Below are positions 1-8,273 of a stretch of 64,000 nt of DNA, piece by piece. The position numbers and the translations under genes are program-made. This stretch comes from Alteromonas sp. KUL106 (GTDB lineage: Bacteria > Pseudomonadota > Gammaproteobacteria > Enterobacterales > Alteromonadaceae). Location: the NCBI RefSeq assembly GCF_009811415.1, contig NZ_BLIG01000027.1, positions 124,001-188,000 on the forward strand, read 5' to 3'. Under the pieces are notes generated by a model. The model did not search any database. It saw only the letters and a list, made by a program, of their open reading frames with translations, and was not told where the DNA came from. Position 1 is the stretch's first letter. Every line of letters starts with the position of its first letter.

Positions 1-513
1 GTAAAGCTCATATTCGTTGCGGCCAAAAATGTTTTCATAACCATCGTTAACGTACTGCATCTTGCTGAAATCGGGCGTTGCCACCCAAATAAAGGTTCTA
101 TCTGAAAACGCACTTACTATTTTGCTAAATAGCGCATCAATCTGAAAGAGCTCAGACTGAATACGCTTTTTATCATCGATATCTTCTACAACCGAAATAA
201 AATAATCCGGGTTGTTACTCTTGTCTCTAACAAGAGAAACCGTCAGTTTCGCCCAGACTTGCTGACCGTCTCGTCGTATGTAGCGTTTCTCGAGGGAATA
301 GTTATCGATTTTCCCTTTCAATAAGCTTTCGAGGTAATCTAAATCTTCCGCGAGATAATCTGGTGCGGTCAATTCTTGAAAAGTAAGTTTTTTGAGTTCG
401 TTCTCTGTGTAACCTAAAAAGTCGCAAAGCCTTTTATTCACACGTATAAAACTTCCGTCCACACTCACATGGGCTAACCCCACGGGGCAGAAGTGAAAAG
501 TCTTTTCAAACAT
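1..513 (-). CDS. PAS-domain sensor protein (N-terminal part, runs off the window)
   Basis: The reading frame is open from an ATG at 511-513 to the window edge, giving 171 residues with no stop. Two PAS modules are visible. The first begins right at the N-terminus (FCPVGLAHVSVDG, then RLCDFLGYTENEL) and ends in a PAC-like segment (SLEKRYIRRDGQQVWAKLTV, then VVEDIDDKK). A second PAS starts with FIWVATPDF and YVNDGYENIFGR. No signal peptide or membrane helix is seen, so the sensing part is cytosolic. The output domain (GGDEF, EAL, kinase or HTH) lies outside the window, so the function cannot be assigned. PAS domains bind small ligands, haem or flavin, or mediate dimerisation. The fold is clear; the role is not. 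Confidence 0.75.
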   Translation of the reverse strand, partial: MFEKTFHFCPVGLAHVSVDGSFIRVNKRLCDFLGYTENELKKLTFQELTAPDYLAEDLDYLESLLKGKIDNYSLEKRYIRRDGQQVWAKLTVSLVRDKSNNPDYFISVVEDIDDKKRIQSELFQIDALFSKIVSAFSDRTFIWVATPDFSKMQYVNDGYENIFGRNEYELY

Positions 514-593
514 GGGGCCTCGCCCCCTTTCGTAACTGCATTCCATCGCCTCTAAGATTGGTGCTCACACAATATGTACACTTTAAACTTTCG

Positions 594-612
594 TATAGTT
601 TAGTATAGTTTA
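594..612. promoter_or_regulatory. Direct repeat TATAGTTTA x2, candidate operator
   Basis: TATAGTTTA occurs at 594-602 and again at 604-612, one helical turn apart. The first copy belongs to the 12-mer TATAGTTTAGTA (594-605). This recurs exactly, in inverted orientation, at 1577-1588 upstream of the HxlR gene. It lies about 190 bases before the monooxygenase start and about 80 bases upstream of the divergent PAS gene. I infer a binding site for the nearby HxlR regulator. The rest of 514-796 shows nothing I can name. Confidence 0.4.
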
Positions 613-796
613 ACTTTCTTTTTTCGCTAAAAACGCATCTAAGAAAAAGGCTTAGATAAATCTTATATAGCCCAGGCTTTTTAGGGCATTCGATACGCGA
701 AGTGCATCCATCTCAAAAAAGTATGTCATCGGCTTTTCTCACTCTACATTCGGTGAGCTGTTGACTATGATTGTGACTTTCCTGTTGGAGCATCCA

Positions 797-1093
797 ATGA
801 TCGAATTCTCAGTAATTCTCTATTCTTTGCCAAAGCACCCCCCCCCCCTTCTGATATCTATGCGAATTGGTATTAAAGCCCTCACCGTTTTGGTAAAAGC
901 GCGTCGAGATGAAGCAGGAGCAATAATGTACGATCTTCATTCATCGAGCGATGGCATGTTCGTGATTACAGAGAAATGGGCGTCTCAAAACGCACTTGAT
1001 GCTCACGAAGCAACGACACACTTCGTCGATTTCCAAGAAAAAGCGGGGAGTCTTGTTGAGAAAGTACTTAGATTACCGCTAGTGTCAGTCTAG
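797..1093 (+). CDS. Antibiotic-biosynthesis-monooxygenase (ABM) domain protein, putative quinol monooxygenase
   Basis: This is a 98-residue protein with the ABM/YgiN-type dimeric alpha/beta barrel pattern: an N-terminal strand (MIEFSVILYSLPK), a helix ending KARRDEAGAIMYDLH, a strand FVITEKWAS, then LDAHEATTHFVDF. Family members oxidise quinols or aromatic substrates without a cofactor, or simply protect against quinones. The frame is open from a TTG at 761, but GGAG at 787-790 lies six bases before the ATG at 797, so I start there. Codons 14-18 are encoded by a run of eleven C (H-P-P-P-L), which places a proline stretch and a few extra residues where most relatives have the helix start. The gene is followed by a convergent HxlR regulator, a common pairing for quinone-responsive genes. 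The true substrate is unknown. Confidence 0.65.
   Translation: MIEFSVILYSLPKHPPPLLISMRIGIKALTVLVKARRDEAGAIMYDLHSSSDGMFVITEKWASQNALDAHEATTHFVDFQEKAGSLVEKVLRLPLVSV
838..848 (+). repeat. Homopolymer (C)11 inside a coding sequence
   Basis: Eleven consecutive C residues lie in codons 14-18 of the monooxygenase gene. With ten C the frame reaches TGA two codons after the tract. With twelve C it reaches TAA about eight codons later. Only the present length (modulo three) keeps the gene open, which is the arrangement of a slipped-strand ON/OFF switch. Confidence 0.85.
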
Positions 1094-1153
1094 CGCTTCA
1101 AGGACGCGTAGCGGTGACCAACATGCTCATCGCCAGCGCTATTTCAGAACACT

Positions 1154-1513
1154 TTAATCATTCGTGTGGCTTTCAGACCACACACGAAGCTGTTCCAGTA
1201 TATCCAAAGCCGAACGGCCAAATTCGGTAAGGCTATAGGTAACGGCGATAGGCCGAGTCTCGATGACACTGCGCAAAACCATACCATTATTTTCCAATTC
1301 TTTGAGTCGCTGATCGACCATTTTTCGACTTGCTCCGCCAAGCATTCTGCACAAGTCGTTGAAACGAACAGGCTCATCTTTAAGATGGTAAATAATAGAA
1401 CCTGTCCATTTACCGCCTATCAAACGCATGCCACGCTCAATCGCGCACGGCTCTGTACACGTATTTAATACGGTTTTTCTACCCTTTGCGTCTGTTTTTA
1501 TTTCAGTTTTCAT
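1154..1513 (-). CDS. HxlR-family winged-helix transcriptional regulator
   Basis: The 119-residue protein has the HxlR signature: a cysteine-containing N-terminus (NTCTEPCAIERGMRLIGGKW), the core KWTGSIIYHL, RFNDLCRMLGGASRKMVDQRLKELE (recognition helix region), and the wing ending VTYSLTEFG. HxlR proteins are small dimeric repressors or activators, and several sense electrophiles or quinones through N-terminal cysteines; Cys19 and Cys23 here could serve that role. It is convergent with the ABM monooxygenase and divergent from the molybdenum hydroxylase genes. Related AT-rich motifs (TATAGTTTAGTA type) lie upstream of both this gene and the monooxygenase, which suggests autoregulation and control of its neighbours. 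The effector is not known. Confidence 0.9.
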   Translation of the reverse strand: MKTEIKTDAKGRKTVLNTCTEPCAIERGMRLIGGKWTGSIIYHLKDEPVRFNDLCRMLGGASRKMVDQRLKELENNGMVLRSVIETRPIAVTYSLTEFGRSALDILEQLRVWSESHTND

Positions 1514-1548
1514 TCATGTCCTTTCAAAAAAGCACCAGTAACCAAAAG

Positions 1549-1669
1549 TATACTAATTGCTAAATTAAACAAGGTTACTAAACTATACCATCAATACGCA
1601 CTCGCTTACAGCGTCAGTGCTTTCGCAATTAGTCTACTGTTAACGTAAAAGGTTCATACTAAACCATGG
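1549..1669. promoter_or_regulatory. Candidate HxlR operator cluster in the divergent intergenic region
   Basis: The region between the HxlR gene and the molybdenum hydroxylase (1514-1964) holds TACTAAACTATA at 1577-1588, the exact reverse complement of 594-605. It also holds a self-complementary AGTATACT at 1548-1555 and a partial match ATACTAAACCA at 1656-1666. TAGT/ACTA half-sites are a feature of some HxlR-family operators. Binding by the adjacent regulator is inferred. The rest of the gap to 1964 has no other feature I can support. Confidence 0.4.
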
Positions 1670-1964
1670 TTAAAAAACCGTTACTCTCGTTTAAACGCAC
1701 AACAAGACGTTATCTATGCATGCTTTTGCCCCGGTGCTAGCATCAAGAGAGATCTTTTCAGAAGTTTAGAAAGTAACGCATCTTCAATGCTCTCTTAATA
1801 TTGACGCAAACCTTGGCCTTTTTATGACTTTGCATATTTAAAGTCGACAAAGACTACGAAATTAGTATTAAGCACTATAGTAAAACCAGTACACCAAGCA
1901 AACCGTTCAAGCCAAGTCAATCTTGGTGAGACGACACTAACCCTAACTTCACGGTGATAAAACC

Positions 1965-2456
1965 ATGATTGAATTTACATTAAATGGAAACAAAGTACAG
2001 ACGGATGCCGCCCCAGACACCCCTCTCGTCTGGATAATTCGGGATGAATTCGGACTTAAAGGCACAAAATTTGGTTGTGGTGTAGCCATGTGCGGAGTCT
2101 GTACCGTCCACATTGACGGTAACGCCATGCGTTCCTGTTCCTATCCCGTGTCGGCGGCTAGCGGCAAAGACGTAAAGACTATTGAAAGTTTGAATGGCGA
2201 ACATCCCCTTCAGTCTGCGTGGGTAGAAGAACAAGTCCCCCAGTGTGGTTACTGTCAATCTGGTCAAATTATGCAGGCTGCGACTCTTCTTGAGCGCAAC
2301 CCTAACCCGACCGATGAAGAAATCGTTAACCATATGAATTCAAATTACTGTCGCTGTATGGCCTACACGCGAATTAAAAAGGCGATCAAGCGCGCCGCAA
2401 CCTCTTCCGTAGAATATTATGATCCAACCCCATCGAAAGAAGGTGAAAACGCATGA
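1965..2456 (+). CDS. (2Fe-2S)-binding subunit of a molybdenum hydroxylase (isoquinoline 1-oxidoreductase alpha type)
   Basis: The 163-residue protein matches the small subunit of two-subunit molybdenum hydroxylases. An N-terminal ferredoxin-like domain carries the first cluster site GCGVAMCGVCTVHIDG plus a downstream Cys in MRSCSYPV. An all-helical second domain carries QCGYCQSGQIM and NYCRC for the second 2Fe-2S cluster. These pass electrons from the molybdopterin centre to an acceptor, often a c-type cytochrome in the IorAB type. No export signal is present; in this family the subunit is carried out with the Tat-exported partner. It overlaps the next gene by four bases (ATGA at 2453-2456), so the two are translationally coupled. 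Start: ATG at 1965, with a modest GGTGAT upstream. Confidence 0.93.
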   Translation: MIEFTLNGNKVQTDAAPDTPLVWIIRDEFGLKGTKFGCGVAMCGVCTVHIDGNAMRSCSYPVSAASGKDVKTIESLNGEHPLQSAWVEEQVPQCGYCQSGQIMQAATLLERNPNPTDEEIVNHMNSNYCRCMAYTRIKKAIKRAATSSVEYYDPTPSKEGENA

Positions 2457-4750
2457 GCATAAGAGATATTTCGAAAGAAAAAAAAGACATGGTAAACCTT
2501 TCACGCCGCTCTTTTTTAGTAGGCTCCGTTAACACGTCTTTACTTATGGCCTTTGGTTCCGCCGTGCTTCCTTCAGCGTTATCAGCAAAAGAAGCACTGG
2601 CAACAAAAACCTTTTCACCTAATGTTTGGTTTGAAATGGACACCCAAGGCATGGTTACAGTGAATATTGCCAAAGCTGAAATGGGCCAGCACGTTGGCAC
2701 TGCCATTGCCCGAATTTTAGCCGATGAACTGGCATGCGACTGGAACAAAGTATCTATTGTTCATGTTGATACTGATCCTAAGTGGGGATACATGGTAACC
2801 GGCGGTTCATGGTCTGTTTTTCAAACTTACAAACCAATGTCTCAAGCAGGTGCGGCTGGACGACAAGTGCTCGTTCGCGCTGGAGCAGCGCTGCTAGGCG
2901 TTTCAGAGTCTAGCTGTGAAGCAAAATCGGGGTTCATCGTCTCTGGAAGCAAAAAGATAAGCTACGGCGACATTGTCGCTAAAGGTAATATTGACAAAAC
3001 GTTCTCAGCCGATGAATTAGAGGCAATGCCCATTAAACCAGGGAATAAGAAGCATCTCATTGGTTTAGGAAACGATTATAAAGCGTTAGATATCCCACCA
3101 AAAACAAACGGAACCGCGGTATATGGTATTGATGTTGAGGTCGACAACATGCTTTATGCCCGCCCTATTTTACCGCCCACGCGATATGGAAGTTCAGTTA
3201 CCAACGTCGACGATAGCCAGGCTAAGGCACTACCTGGTTATAAAGGCTACAAAGTCCTCAGCGACCCCTCGAAAACAGTTGAAGGTTGGGTAGCGGTTCT
3301 CGCCAGCGATTACCCAACGGCCATAAAAGCTGTGGACATGGTGAAAGTAAGCTACAACGCGGGTAAAACGGTTAACGTCAATGAAGCCGATATTCAAAAA
3401 GAAGGCGAGCGAATTTGTCGCGACCGCAGTGAAGGAACGCTTTTCGTTGATGAAGGTAACATTACTGTGGCGCAACAAAAAGCGGCTAACACCATTGAGG
3501 CAATGTACACAACATCCACAGCAAGCCACTTTCAACTTGAACCAGTTAATGCCGTTGCGGAATTTAAAGACGGAAAGTGGCATATTCATACGGGAAATCA
3601 GTGGCAGGGTCTAACGCTGGGGGTCGTTGCCAAGGCAGCAGGTGTCTCCGATTCCGAGGTTATTATTCATCAATATTACTTAGGTGGTGGCTTCGGACGT
3701 CGCCTCTTTGGCGACTGGATTATTCCTACCGTGCTTACAGCAAAAGCGGCAGGCCAGCCGGTTAAAATGCTCTTTATGCGACCTGACGACGCTATGTTCG
3801 ATCAACCACGCTCTGCGTCCACTTCGCTTTTTAACGCCTCTTTCGATGAGTCAGGTGCGTTCTTGGGTATGGAGCATGCACTAGCCGCTGGCTGGCCTAC
3901 CCTCGCTATGGCTCCCAGCTTCATGCCCGATGGCGTGGACGGTAACGGAAAGGTTGACCCCTTCTCAGCATCAGGCGCGGACCACTGGTACACCATGGAG
4001 CATCACCGAGCACGGGTTATCAATAACAAAGTGGCGCAAGAAACCTTCACTCCAGGCTGGCTGCGCTCAGTAGGACAAGGTTGGATAGTATGGGGCCTTG
4101 AAAGCTTTATCGATGAAATTGCCCATGAGAAAAAGCAAGACCCTGTGGATTTCAGACTTGCCATGCTCGACGGTAAAGGCAAGCAAGCGGGGAAAGCGCC
4201 TGAGAGTGTTGGGGGTGCAACGCGTTTGGCCAACACCCTTGAAATTCTCAAGAAAAAGACATCGAATGTGAACTTAGGTGAGAACGAAGGTATCGGTTAC
4301 AGCGTGACGGCCGGGCAAGAACGGACGATGCCAGCGTGGTTAGCTACCGCAGCGCATGTCCATGTAGATAAAGCGTCGGGCAACATTACGCTCAAAAAAC
4401 TATGGGTAGTGGCAGACGCTGGAATTGTGGTTCATCCAGACGGTGCCATGGCGCAAATGGAAGGGGCGTTATTGTGGGGCACTAGCCTGGCCTTGTTCGA
4501 ACACAACGAAATAAAGAATGGTTACGTTGCGAAGAAAAACCTCACCACTTATCTGCCGCTTCGAATGAAAGATGTACCTGAAATGGATATCGAGTTCGTT
4601 GAAAGTGATGAGTTCCCTGTCGGCTTAGGCGAGCCGGGAGTAATCGGTGTTGCGCCTGCTGTAGGTAACGCTGTTTATCAGGCTGTGGGCGTTCGATTGC
4701 GTCATCTTCCCATGCTGTCTTCTCATGTAACTGACGCTCTCAATACCTAA
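2453..4750 (+). CDS. Molybdopterin-binding subunit of an IorB-like aldehyde/N-heterocycle oxidoreductase, Tat-exported
   Basis: The 765-residue protein begins with a twin-arginine signal (LSRRSFLVGS, residues about 17-26), so the enzyme probably works in the periplasm. The body has the xanthine-dehydrogenase-family molybdenum fold: NVWFEMDTQGMVTVNIAKAEMG, the cofactor-loop segment YLGGGFGRR, and the C-terminal GLGEPGVIGVAPAVGNA, whose Glu is the expected active-site base. It is translationally coupled to the 2Fe-2S subunit, and AAGGTG precedes the start. No XdhC-type maturation factor or cytochrome c gene adjoins, so maturation and electron-acceptor genes must be elsewhere. The substrate (aldehyde, quinoline or isoquinoline type) cannot be read from sequence. 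The adjacent HxlR gene and its motifs suggest inducible expression. Confidence 0.92.
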   Translation: MSIRDISKEKKDMVNLSRRSFLVGSVNTSLLMAFGSAVLPSALSAKEALATKTFSPNVWFEMDTQGMVTVNIAKAEMGQHVGTAIARILADELACDWNKVSIVHVDTDPKWGYMVTGGSWSVFQTYKPMSQAGAAGRQVLVRAGAALLGVSESSCEAKSGFIVSGSKKISYGDIVAKGNIDKTFSADELEAMPIKPGNKKHLIGLGNDYKALDIPPKTNGTAVYGIDVEVDNMLYARPILPPTRYGSSVTNVDDSQAKALPGYKGYKVLSDPSKTVEGWVAVLASDYPTAIKAVDMVKVSYNAGKTVNVNEADIQKEGERICRDRSEGTLFVDEGNITVAQQKAANTIEAMYTTSTASHFQLEPVNAVAEFKDGKWHIHTGNQWQGLTLGVVAKAAGVSDSEVIIHQYYLGGGFGRRLFGDWIIPTVLTAKAAGQPVKMLFMRPDDAMFDQPRSASTSLFNASFDESGAFLGMEHALAAGWPTLAMAPSFMPDGVDGNGKVDPFSASGADHWYTMEHHRARVINNKVAQETFTPGWLRSVGQGWIVWGLESFIDEIAHEKKQDPVDFRLAMLDGKGKQAGKAPESVGGATRLANTLEILKKKTSNVNLGENEGIGYSVTAGQERTMPAWLATAAHVHVDKASGNITLKKLWVVADAGIVVHPDGAMAQMEGALLWGTSLALFEHNEIKNGYVAKKNLTTYLPLRMKDVPEMDIEFVESDEFPVGLGEPGVIGVAPAVGNAVYQAVGVRLRHLPMLSSHVTDALNT

Positions 4751-4830
4751 TGGCTTGCAACTTTTTACACCCGCTTAAGCTCATGGCTGAGTACGAAAAA
4801 AGGTTGTGCTTTTAGATAAAATGAAAATGA

Positions 4831-4856
4831 AACAACCCGCTAGCTAGCGGGTTGTT
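4831..4856. terminator. Bidirectional intrinsic terminator (26-bp perfect palindrome)
   Basis: AACAACCCGCTAG is followed directly by its reverse complement, between two convergent genes. On the minus strand the stem is followed by a T-rich stretch; on the plus strand by TCGTTAATT. Confidence 0.75.
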
Positions 4857-4889
4857 CGTTAATTGGCATAGCAGTAGCTTAAGGCTTGA

Positions 4890-5384
4890 CTAAAAATGAT
4901 AGTGCGCGCTAAACACGAAAGACTCTGAACCTGGGTTCTTATCTCCCAAGCCGCCGTTGGAAATATGCCCAATTTCAGCTTCAAGTGAGAATGAATCCGT
5001 TAACGTGTAAAGCCCAGCAAGTGATGAGTAAAACTCAATGGTATCGCCTAAATTTTCAGACTCATCAACAATGCCTGCATGAAAAGCAACACGTAAAGAA
5101 AAGTCATTGTATTTGTAGACGTCTTTTGCCAACCCCGCAGCGAAATAGTGTTGGCCTTGATCTGCATTTACCAAAAGTACAGTTGGTCGGACTCCGAAGA
5201 ATGATTTGAGCGGTCTGTGAACATAGGCCACATGCAATGCATGACGGTCTGCGTCATCAAACAGATTCCAAACCGCAGCCCCAGCTTTGAGTTCACTGCC
5301 TTGGGGCAGAGCCTGAGTGGAAAGCGATGCAAAAAGAGAAAGTAACGATAAAGCAAGTACGAGTGTTTTTACTGGTGTTTTCAT
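4890..5384 (-). CDS. PagL-like acyloxyacyl hydrolase (lipid A 3-O-deacylase)
   Basis: The 164-residue protein has a signal peptide (cleavage expected after STQA) and ends in an aromatic outer-membrane signature (SAHYHF). The middle alternates like an eight-stranded beta-barrel. Near the end, GHISNGGLGDKNPGSESF carries His140, Ser142 and Glu154, with the same 2- and 12-residue spacing as the His-Ser-Glu triad of Pseudomonas PagL. PagL removes the 3-O-acyl chain from lipid A in the outer membrane and so alters surface permeability and immune recognition. The gene is monocistronic and convergent with the molybdenum hydroxylase, separated by a palindromic terminator. Distant PagL relatives can act on other lipids, so the exact substrate is inferred. 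Confidence 0.85.
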   Translation of the reverse strand: MKTPVKTLVLALSLLSLFASLSTQALPQGSELKAGAAVWNLFDDADRHALHVAYVHRPLKSFFGVRPTVLLVNADQGQHYFAAGLAKDVYKYNDFSLRVAFHAGIVDESENLGDTIEFYSSLAGLYTLTDSFSLEAEIGHISNGGLGDKNPGSESFVFSAHYHF

Positions 5385-5683
5385 GTTTATACTGTTCTAA
5401 GCAAAAGTTAAAAGATGCGCTTCTTCGACACTTGTTTTTAACGCCATATTCAATGGCTATTTAATTCATGAGTACACAATGGTAATCAGGTAACTTTTTT
5501 CAACTTAATAAACATTAGTAACCTTATAACTTTGTGGAAAAACACATTCTTATTTACTCTATACGTACTTATTGTATTAACCAATGAACGAGGGCTGTTG
5601 ACCTTTTCTGTGTTTTACACATCAAAAACCAACGGGCTTCTTATAGCTCAACAAGAGCTGTCAGTAACACTGAGTAGAGATGT

Positions 5684-6334
5684 ATGACCGACGAAAACAC
5701 CATCGCAGATGCTATTGAGAGTACTAAGAACAGTAAAAAGGTACTGGTTCTTTTTGCTCACCCTGCCCAAACCCGCTCCGAAGTGAACGTGCCCCTTTTT
5801 CATGAAGCCCAGTTGAATAAGCATGTTACCGCTGTCGATTTATACGCAGAATATCCTGACTTTAATATTGATATTGAGCGGGAGCAGCAGCGTTTAATTG
5901 ACCACGATGTCATTATTTTCCTGTTTCCGCTTTACTGGTATTCCACGCCTTCAATTTTAAAAGAATGGCAAGATTTGGTGCTTGAATATGGGTTCGCCTA
6001 CGGTCATGAAGGTACTGCACTTAAAGATAAATTGTTTCTTTGTGCATTAAGCGCGGGCGGCAAAGAAGAGGCTTATCAAACTGACGGTTTCAATCACTAT
6101 ACCATCAAGCAACTTCTTCAGCCTCTAGAGCAAATGGCCCAGATCACGCATATGACCTACATCGCTCCGTTTGCCCTTTTTGGTTCTCGGACTGCGCAAG
6201 AAGAAGCGCGGGTACATGAGCACAGGGGAAAATGGACCACCCTATTGAATAAACTGACCACTCACACCCTCGATTTAGAAAAAGCAAAGCGCGTCGAGAA
6301 CCTCGCAGACCTTTGTAATTCAAAAGGAGAATAA
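5684..6334 (+). CDS. KefF/KefG-type NAD(P)H oxidoreductase, ancillary subunit of the Kef antiporter
   Basis: The 216-residue protein shows the flavodoxin-like KefF/KefG/MdaB fold: VLVLFAHPAQTRSEVN at the start of the FMN site, then VIIFLFPLYWYSTPSILKEWQD, YGFAYG and LFLCALSAGGKEEAY. These quinone/NAD(P)H oxidoreductases bind the cytosolic face of KefB or KefC and are needed for full K+ efflux activity. The next gene starts two bases after this stop and encodes the antiporter, so they are one operon and surely partners. An N-terminal extension of about 17 residues precedes the first strand. The upstream gap (5385-5683) shows no recognisable regulatory motif. Confidence 0.9.
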   Translation: MTDENTIADAIESTKNSKKVLVLFAHPAQTRSEVNVPLFHEAQLNKHVTAVDLYAEYPDFNIDIEREQQRLIDHDVIIFLFPLYWYSTPSILKEWQDLVLEYGFAYGHEGTALKDKLFLCALSAGGKEEAYQTDGFNHYTIKQLLQPLEQMAQITHMTYIAPFALFGSRTAQEEARVHEHRGKWTTLLNKLTTHTLDLEKAKRVENLADLCNSKGE

Positions 6335-6335
6335 C

Positions 6336-8273
6336 GTGACGGGTTATTTCTTATACGCGTTTATCTATCTGGTTGCGGCTGTTATTGCAGTTCCTATTGC
6401 GAAGCGCCTGGGCCTGGGTTCCGTATTGGGCTACTTAATTGCAGGACTGGTTATTGGCCCCATATTTGGCCTTGTAGGCGATGAAACAGTCGCTATTCAG
6501 CATTTTGCCGAGTTTGGTGTAGTGATGATGCTGTTCTTGGTGGGCCTTGAACTTGAACCGCGCTCCCTTTGGGCGATGAAATCAAAACTCATTGGGCTGG
6601 GTGGATTGCAATTAGGCTTAACAACGGCCCTTATCACCGGCGCTGCAATTGGGTTGAATCAACCTTTTGGAATATCGCTCACGATTGGGCTTATCTTTGC
6701 ACTTTCTTCTACCGCCATTGTGTTACAAACCCTGCAGGAAAAAGGCCTTCAGAAAACAGAAGGAGGCAAAAGCGCCTTCTCTGTGTTGCTGTTTCAAGAT
6801 ATTGCGGTCATCCCCATGCTGGCGTTTATTCCTCTTCTTGCCATACCCGAACTGATCGCTGCAGGAAGTACACAGGGTGGCGATACGGGGTCGCACGATA
6901 ATTTCAACCTCGTTGAAGGGCTTGCCCCATGGGCTTCTGGCCTTGTAATTATTGGGTCAGTCGCGCTTTTAACCGTTGGCGCTCATTACCTCAGCCGTCC
7001 GCTATTTAAATATGTTGCGGCATCGGGTTTACGGGAAATATTTACCGCTACCGCGCTCATGTTAATCATTGGCATCGCAGCACTTATGGGGCTTGTGGGT
7101 TTATCGCCCGCGCTGGGCGCATTTTTAGCGGGCGTGATATTAGCGAACAGCGAATTTAGGCATGAACTTGAAGCCAATATCGAGCCATTCAAAGGCCTTT
7201 TATTAGGGTTGTTTTTTATCACCGTAGGCGCTGGCATTAACTTTTCTGTGCTCTCTGAAAATCCGATGTTGATTGCGGGGCTCACCGTTGCCGTTATGGT
7301 CGTAAAAGCGTTTGTGCTTTTTGTCATTGCGCTTATCTTCAAAATAAAAGGCACCAACAAGTGGTTGTTTACACTTAGCCTTGCTCAGGCGGGGGAATTT
7401 GGTTTTGTACTGTTAAGTTTCGCCTCGCAAAACTATGTTCTGCCCAGCGACATCATTTCTGTGCTTTCCCTTGTTGTGGCCATTTCCATGTTCTTAACGC
7501 CAGGGCTTTTCATTTTGTTCGATAAAGCCATTATTCCCCGTTATAAAAATGCGACATCACAACGCGCTGACGATGAGATTGATGAAAAAGGTACCGTTGT
7601 CATTGCAGGCATAGGGCGCTTTGGGCAAATCATCAACCGGTTGCTAGTTGCGAACGACGTAAACACGGTTGTACTCGATATCCGCTCTGAGCAAATTGAC
7701 CTTATTCGCCGTATTGGTACTAAGGCCTATTTTGGCGATGCATCTAAACCCGATATTCTGCATACCGCCGGCGCGCACGAGTCCGCATTATTGGTTATTG
7801 CCATAGACGACCGGGAAACCGCAGCAGAGATGGTGAAGTACGCAAAGCATGCTTATCCAAACGTGAAAGTACTCGCCCGTGCCTTCGACCGAGGTCATGG
7901 ATATCGATTACGGCAGCTTGGTGCAGATTATGTGGTGTCGGAGACCTACCACAGCGCATTAGAGATGGGCGCGGAAGCCTTGCGTTCTTTGAATATTCAC
8001 CCTTTTCTCGTTGAGCGCCAAAAAATGGCTTACAAAAACATTGAGTCTCAGCAAAACGATGTGCTTTATCACGCTTGGGCTGATGACGCGAGCGGTGAGC
8101 GTGTAGACAATAACTATCTAAAGCTTTTTATCGAGCTCGAGTCACTAATCGAAAATGCTCTTAAAGCCGATTTACACGACAAGCATTCTAGAATGCGCGG
8201 CTGGACACCACCGCCAAAAGGTTACGCCGATAAGCTTGCACCCGATGAAAAGCCAGTTGAAAAAACCAATTAA
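6336..8273 (+). CDS. Glutathione-regulated K+/H+ antiporter, KefB/KefC family
   Basis: The 645-residue protein has an N-terminal CPA2 antiporter domain of about 12 membrane segments (residues 1-400) including FAEFGVVMMLFLVGLELEP and GLSPALGAFLAGVILANS. A cytosolic RCK/TrkA-N domain starts at VVIAGIGRFGQIINRLL (Rossmann GxGxxG, about residue 420). Kef systems are held closed by glutathione and opened by glutathione adducts, releasing K+ and acidifying the cytoplasm to protect against electrophiles. It starts at GTG 6336 with AAAAGGAGA just upstream. The KefG-like partner is immediately upstream; KefG is the usual partner of KefB, but I cannot separate KefB from KefC. A weak hairpin (8297-8320) follows the gene, without a T run. 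Confidence 0.92.
   Translation: MTGYFLYAFIYLVAAVIAVPIAKRLGLGSVLGYLIAGLVIGPIFGLVGDETVAIQHFAEFGVVMMLFLVGLELEPRSLWAMKSKLIGLGGLQLGLTTALITGAAIGLNQPFGISLTIGLIFALSSTAIVLQTLQEKGLQKTEGGKSAFSVLLFQDIAVIPMLAFIPLLAIPELIAAGSTQGGDTGSHDNFNLVEGLAPWASGLVIIGSVALLTVGAHYLSRPLFKYVAASGLREIFTATALMLIIGIAALMGLVGLSPALGAFLAGVILANSEFRHELEANIEPFKGLLLGLFFITVGAGINFSVLSENPMLIAGLTVAVMVVKAFVLFVIALIFKIKGTNKWLFTLSLAQAGEFGFVLLSFASQNYVLPSDIISVLSLVVAISMFLTPGLFILFDKAIIPRYKNATSQRADDEIDEKGTVVIAGIGRFGQIINRLLVANDVNTVVLDIRSEQIDLIRRIGTKAYFGDASKPDILHTAGAHESALLVIAIDDRETAAEMVKYAKHAYPNVKVLARAFDRGHGYRLRQLGADYVVSETYHSALEMGAEALRSLNIHPFLVERQKMAYKNIESQQNDVLYHAWADDASGERVDNNYLKLFIELESLIENALKADLHDKHSRMRGWTPPPKGYADKLAPDEKPVEKTN

Noticed and set aside
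761..796. Earlier TTG or ATG start of the monooxygenase frame
   Set aside because: The bases around 787-790 look like the ribosome site for the ATG at 797, so the longer N-terminus is unlikely.
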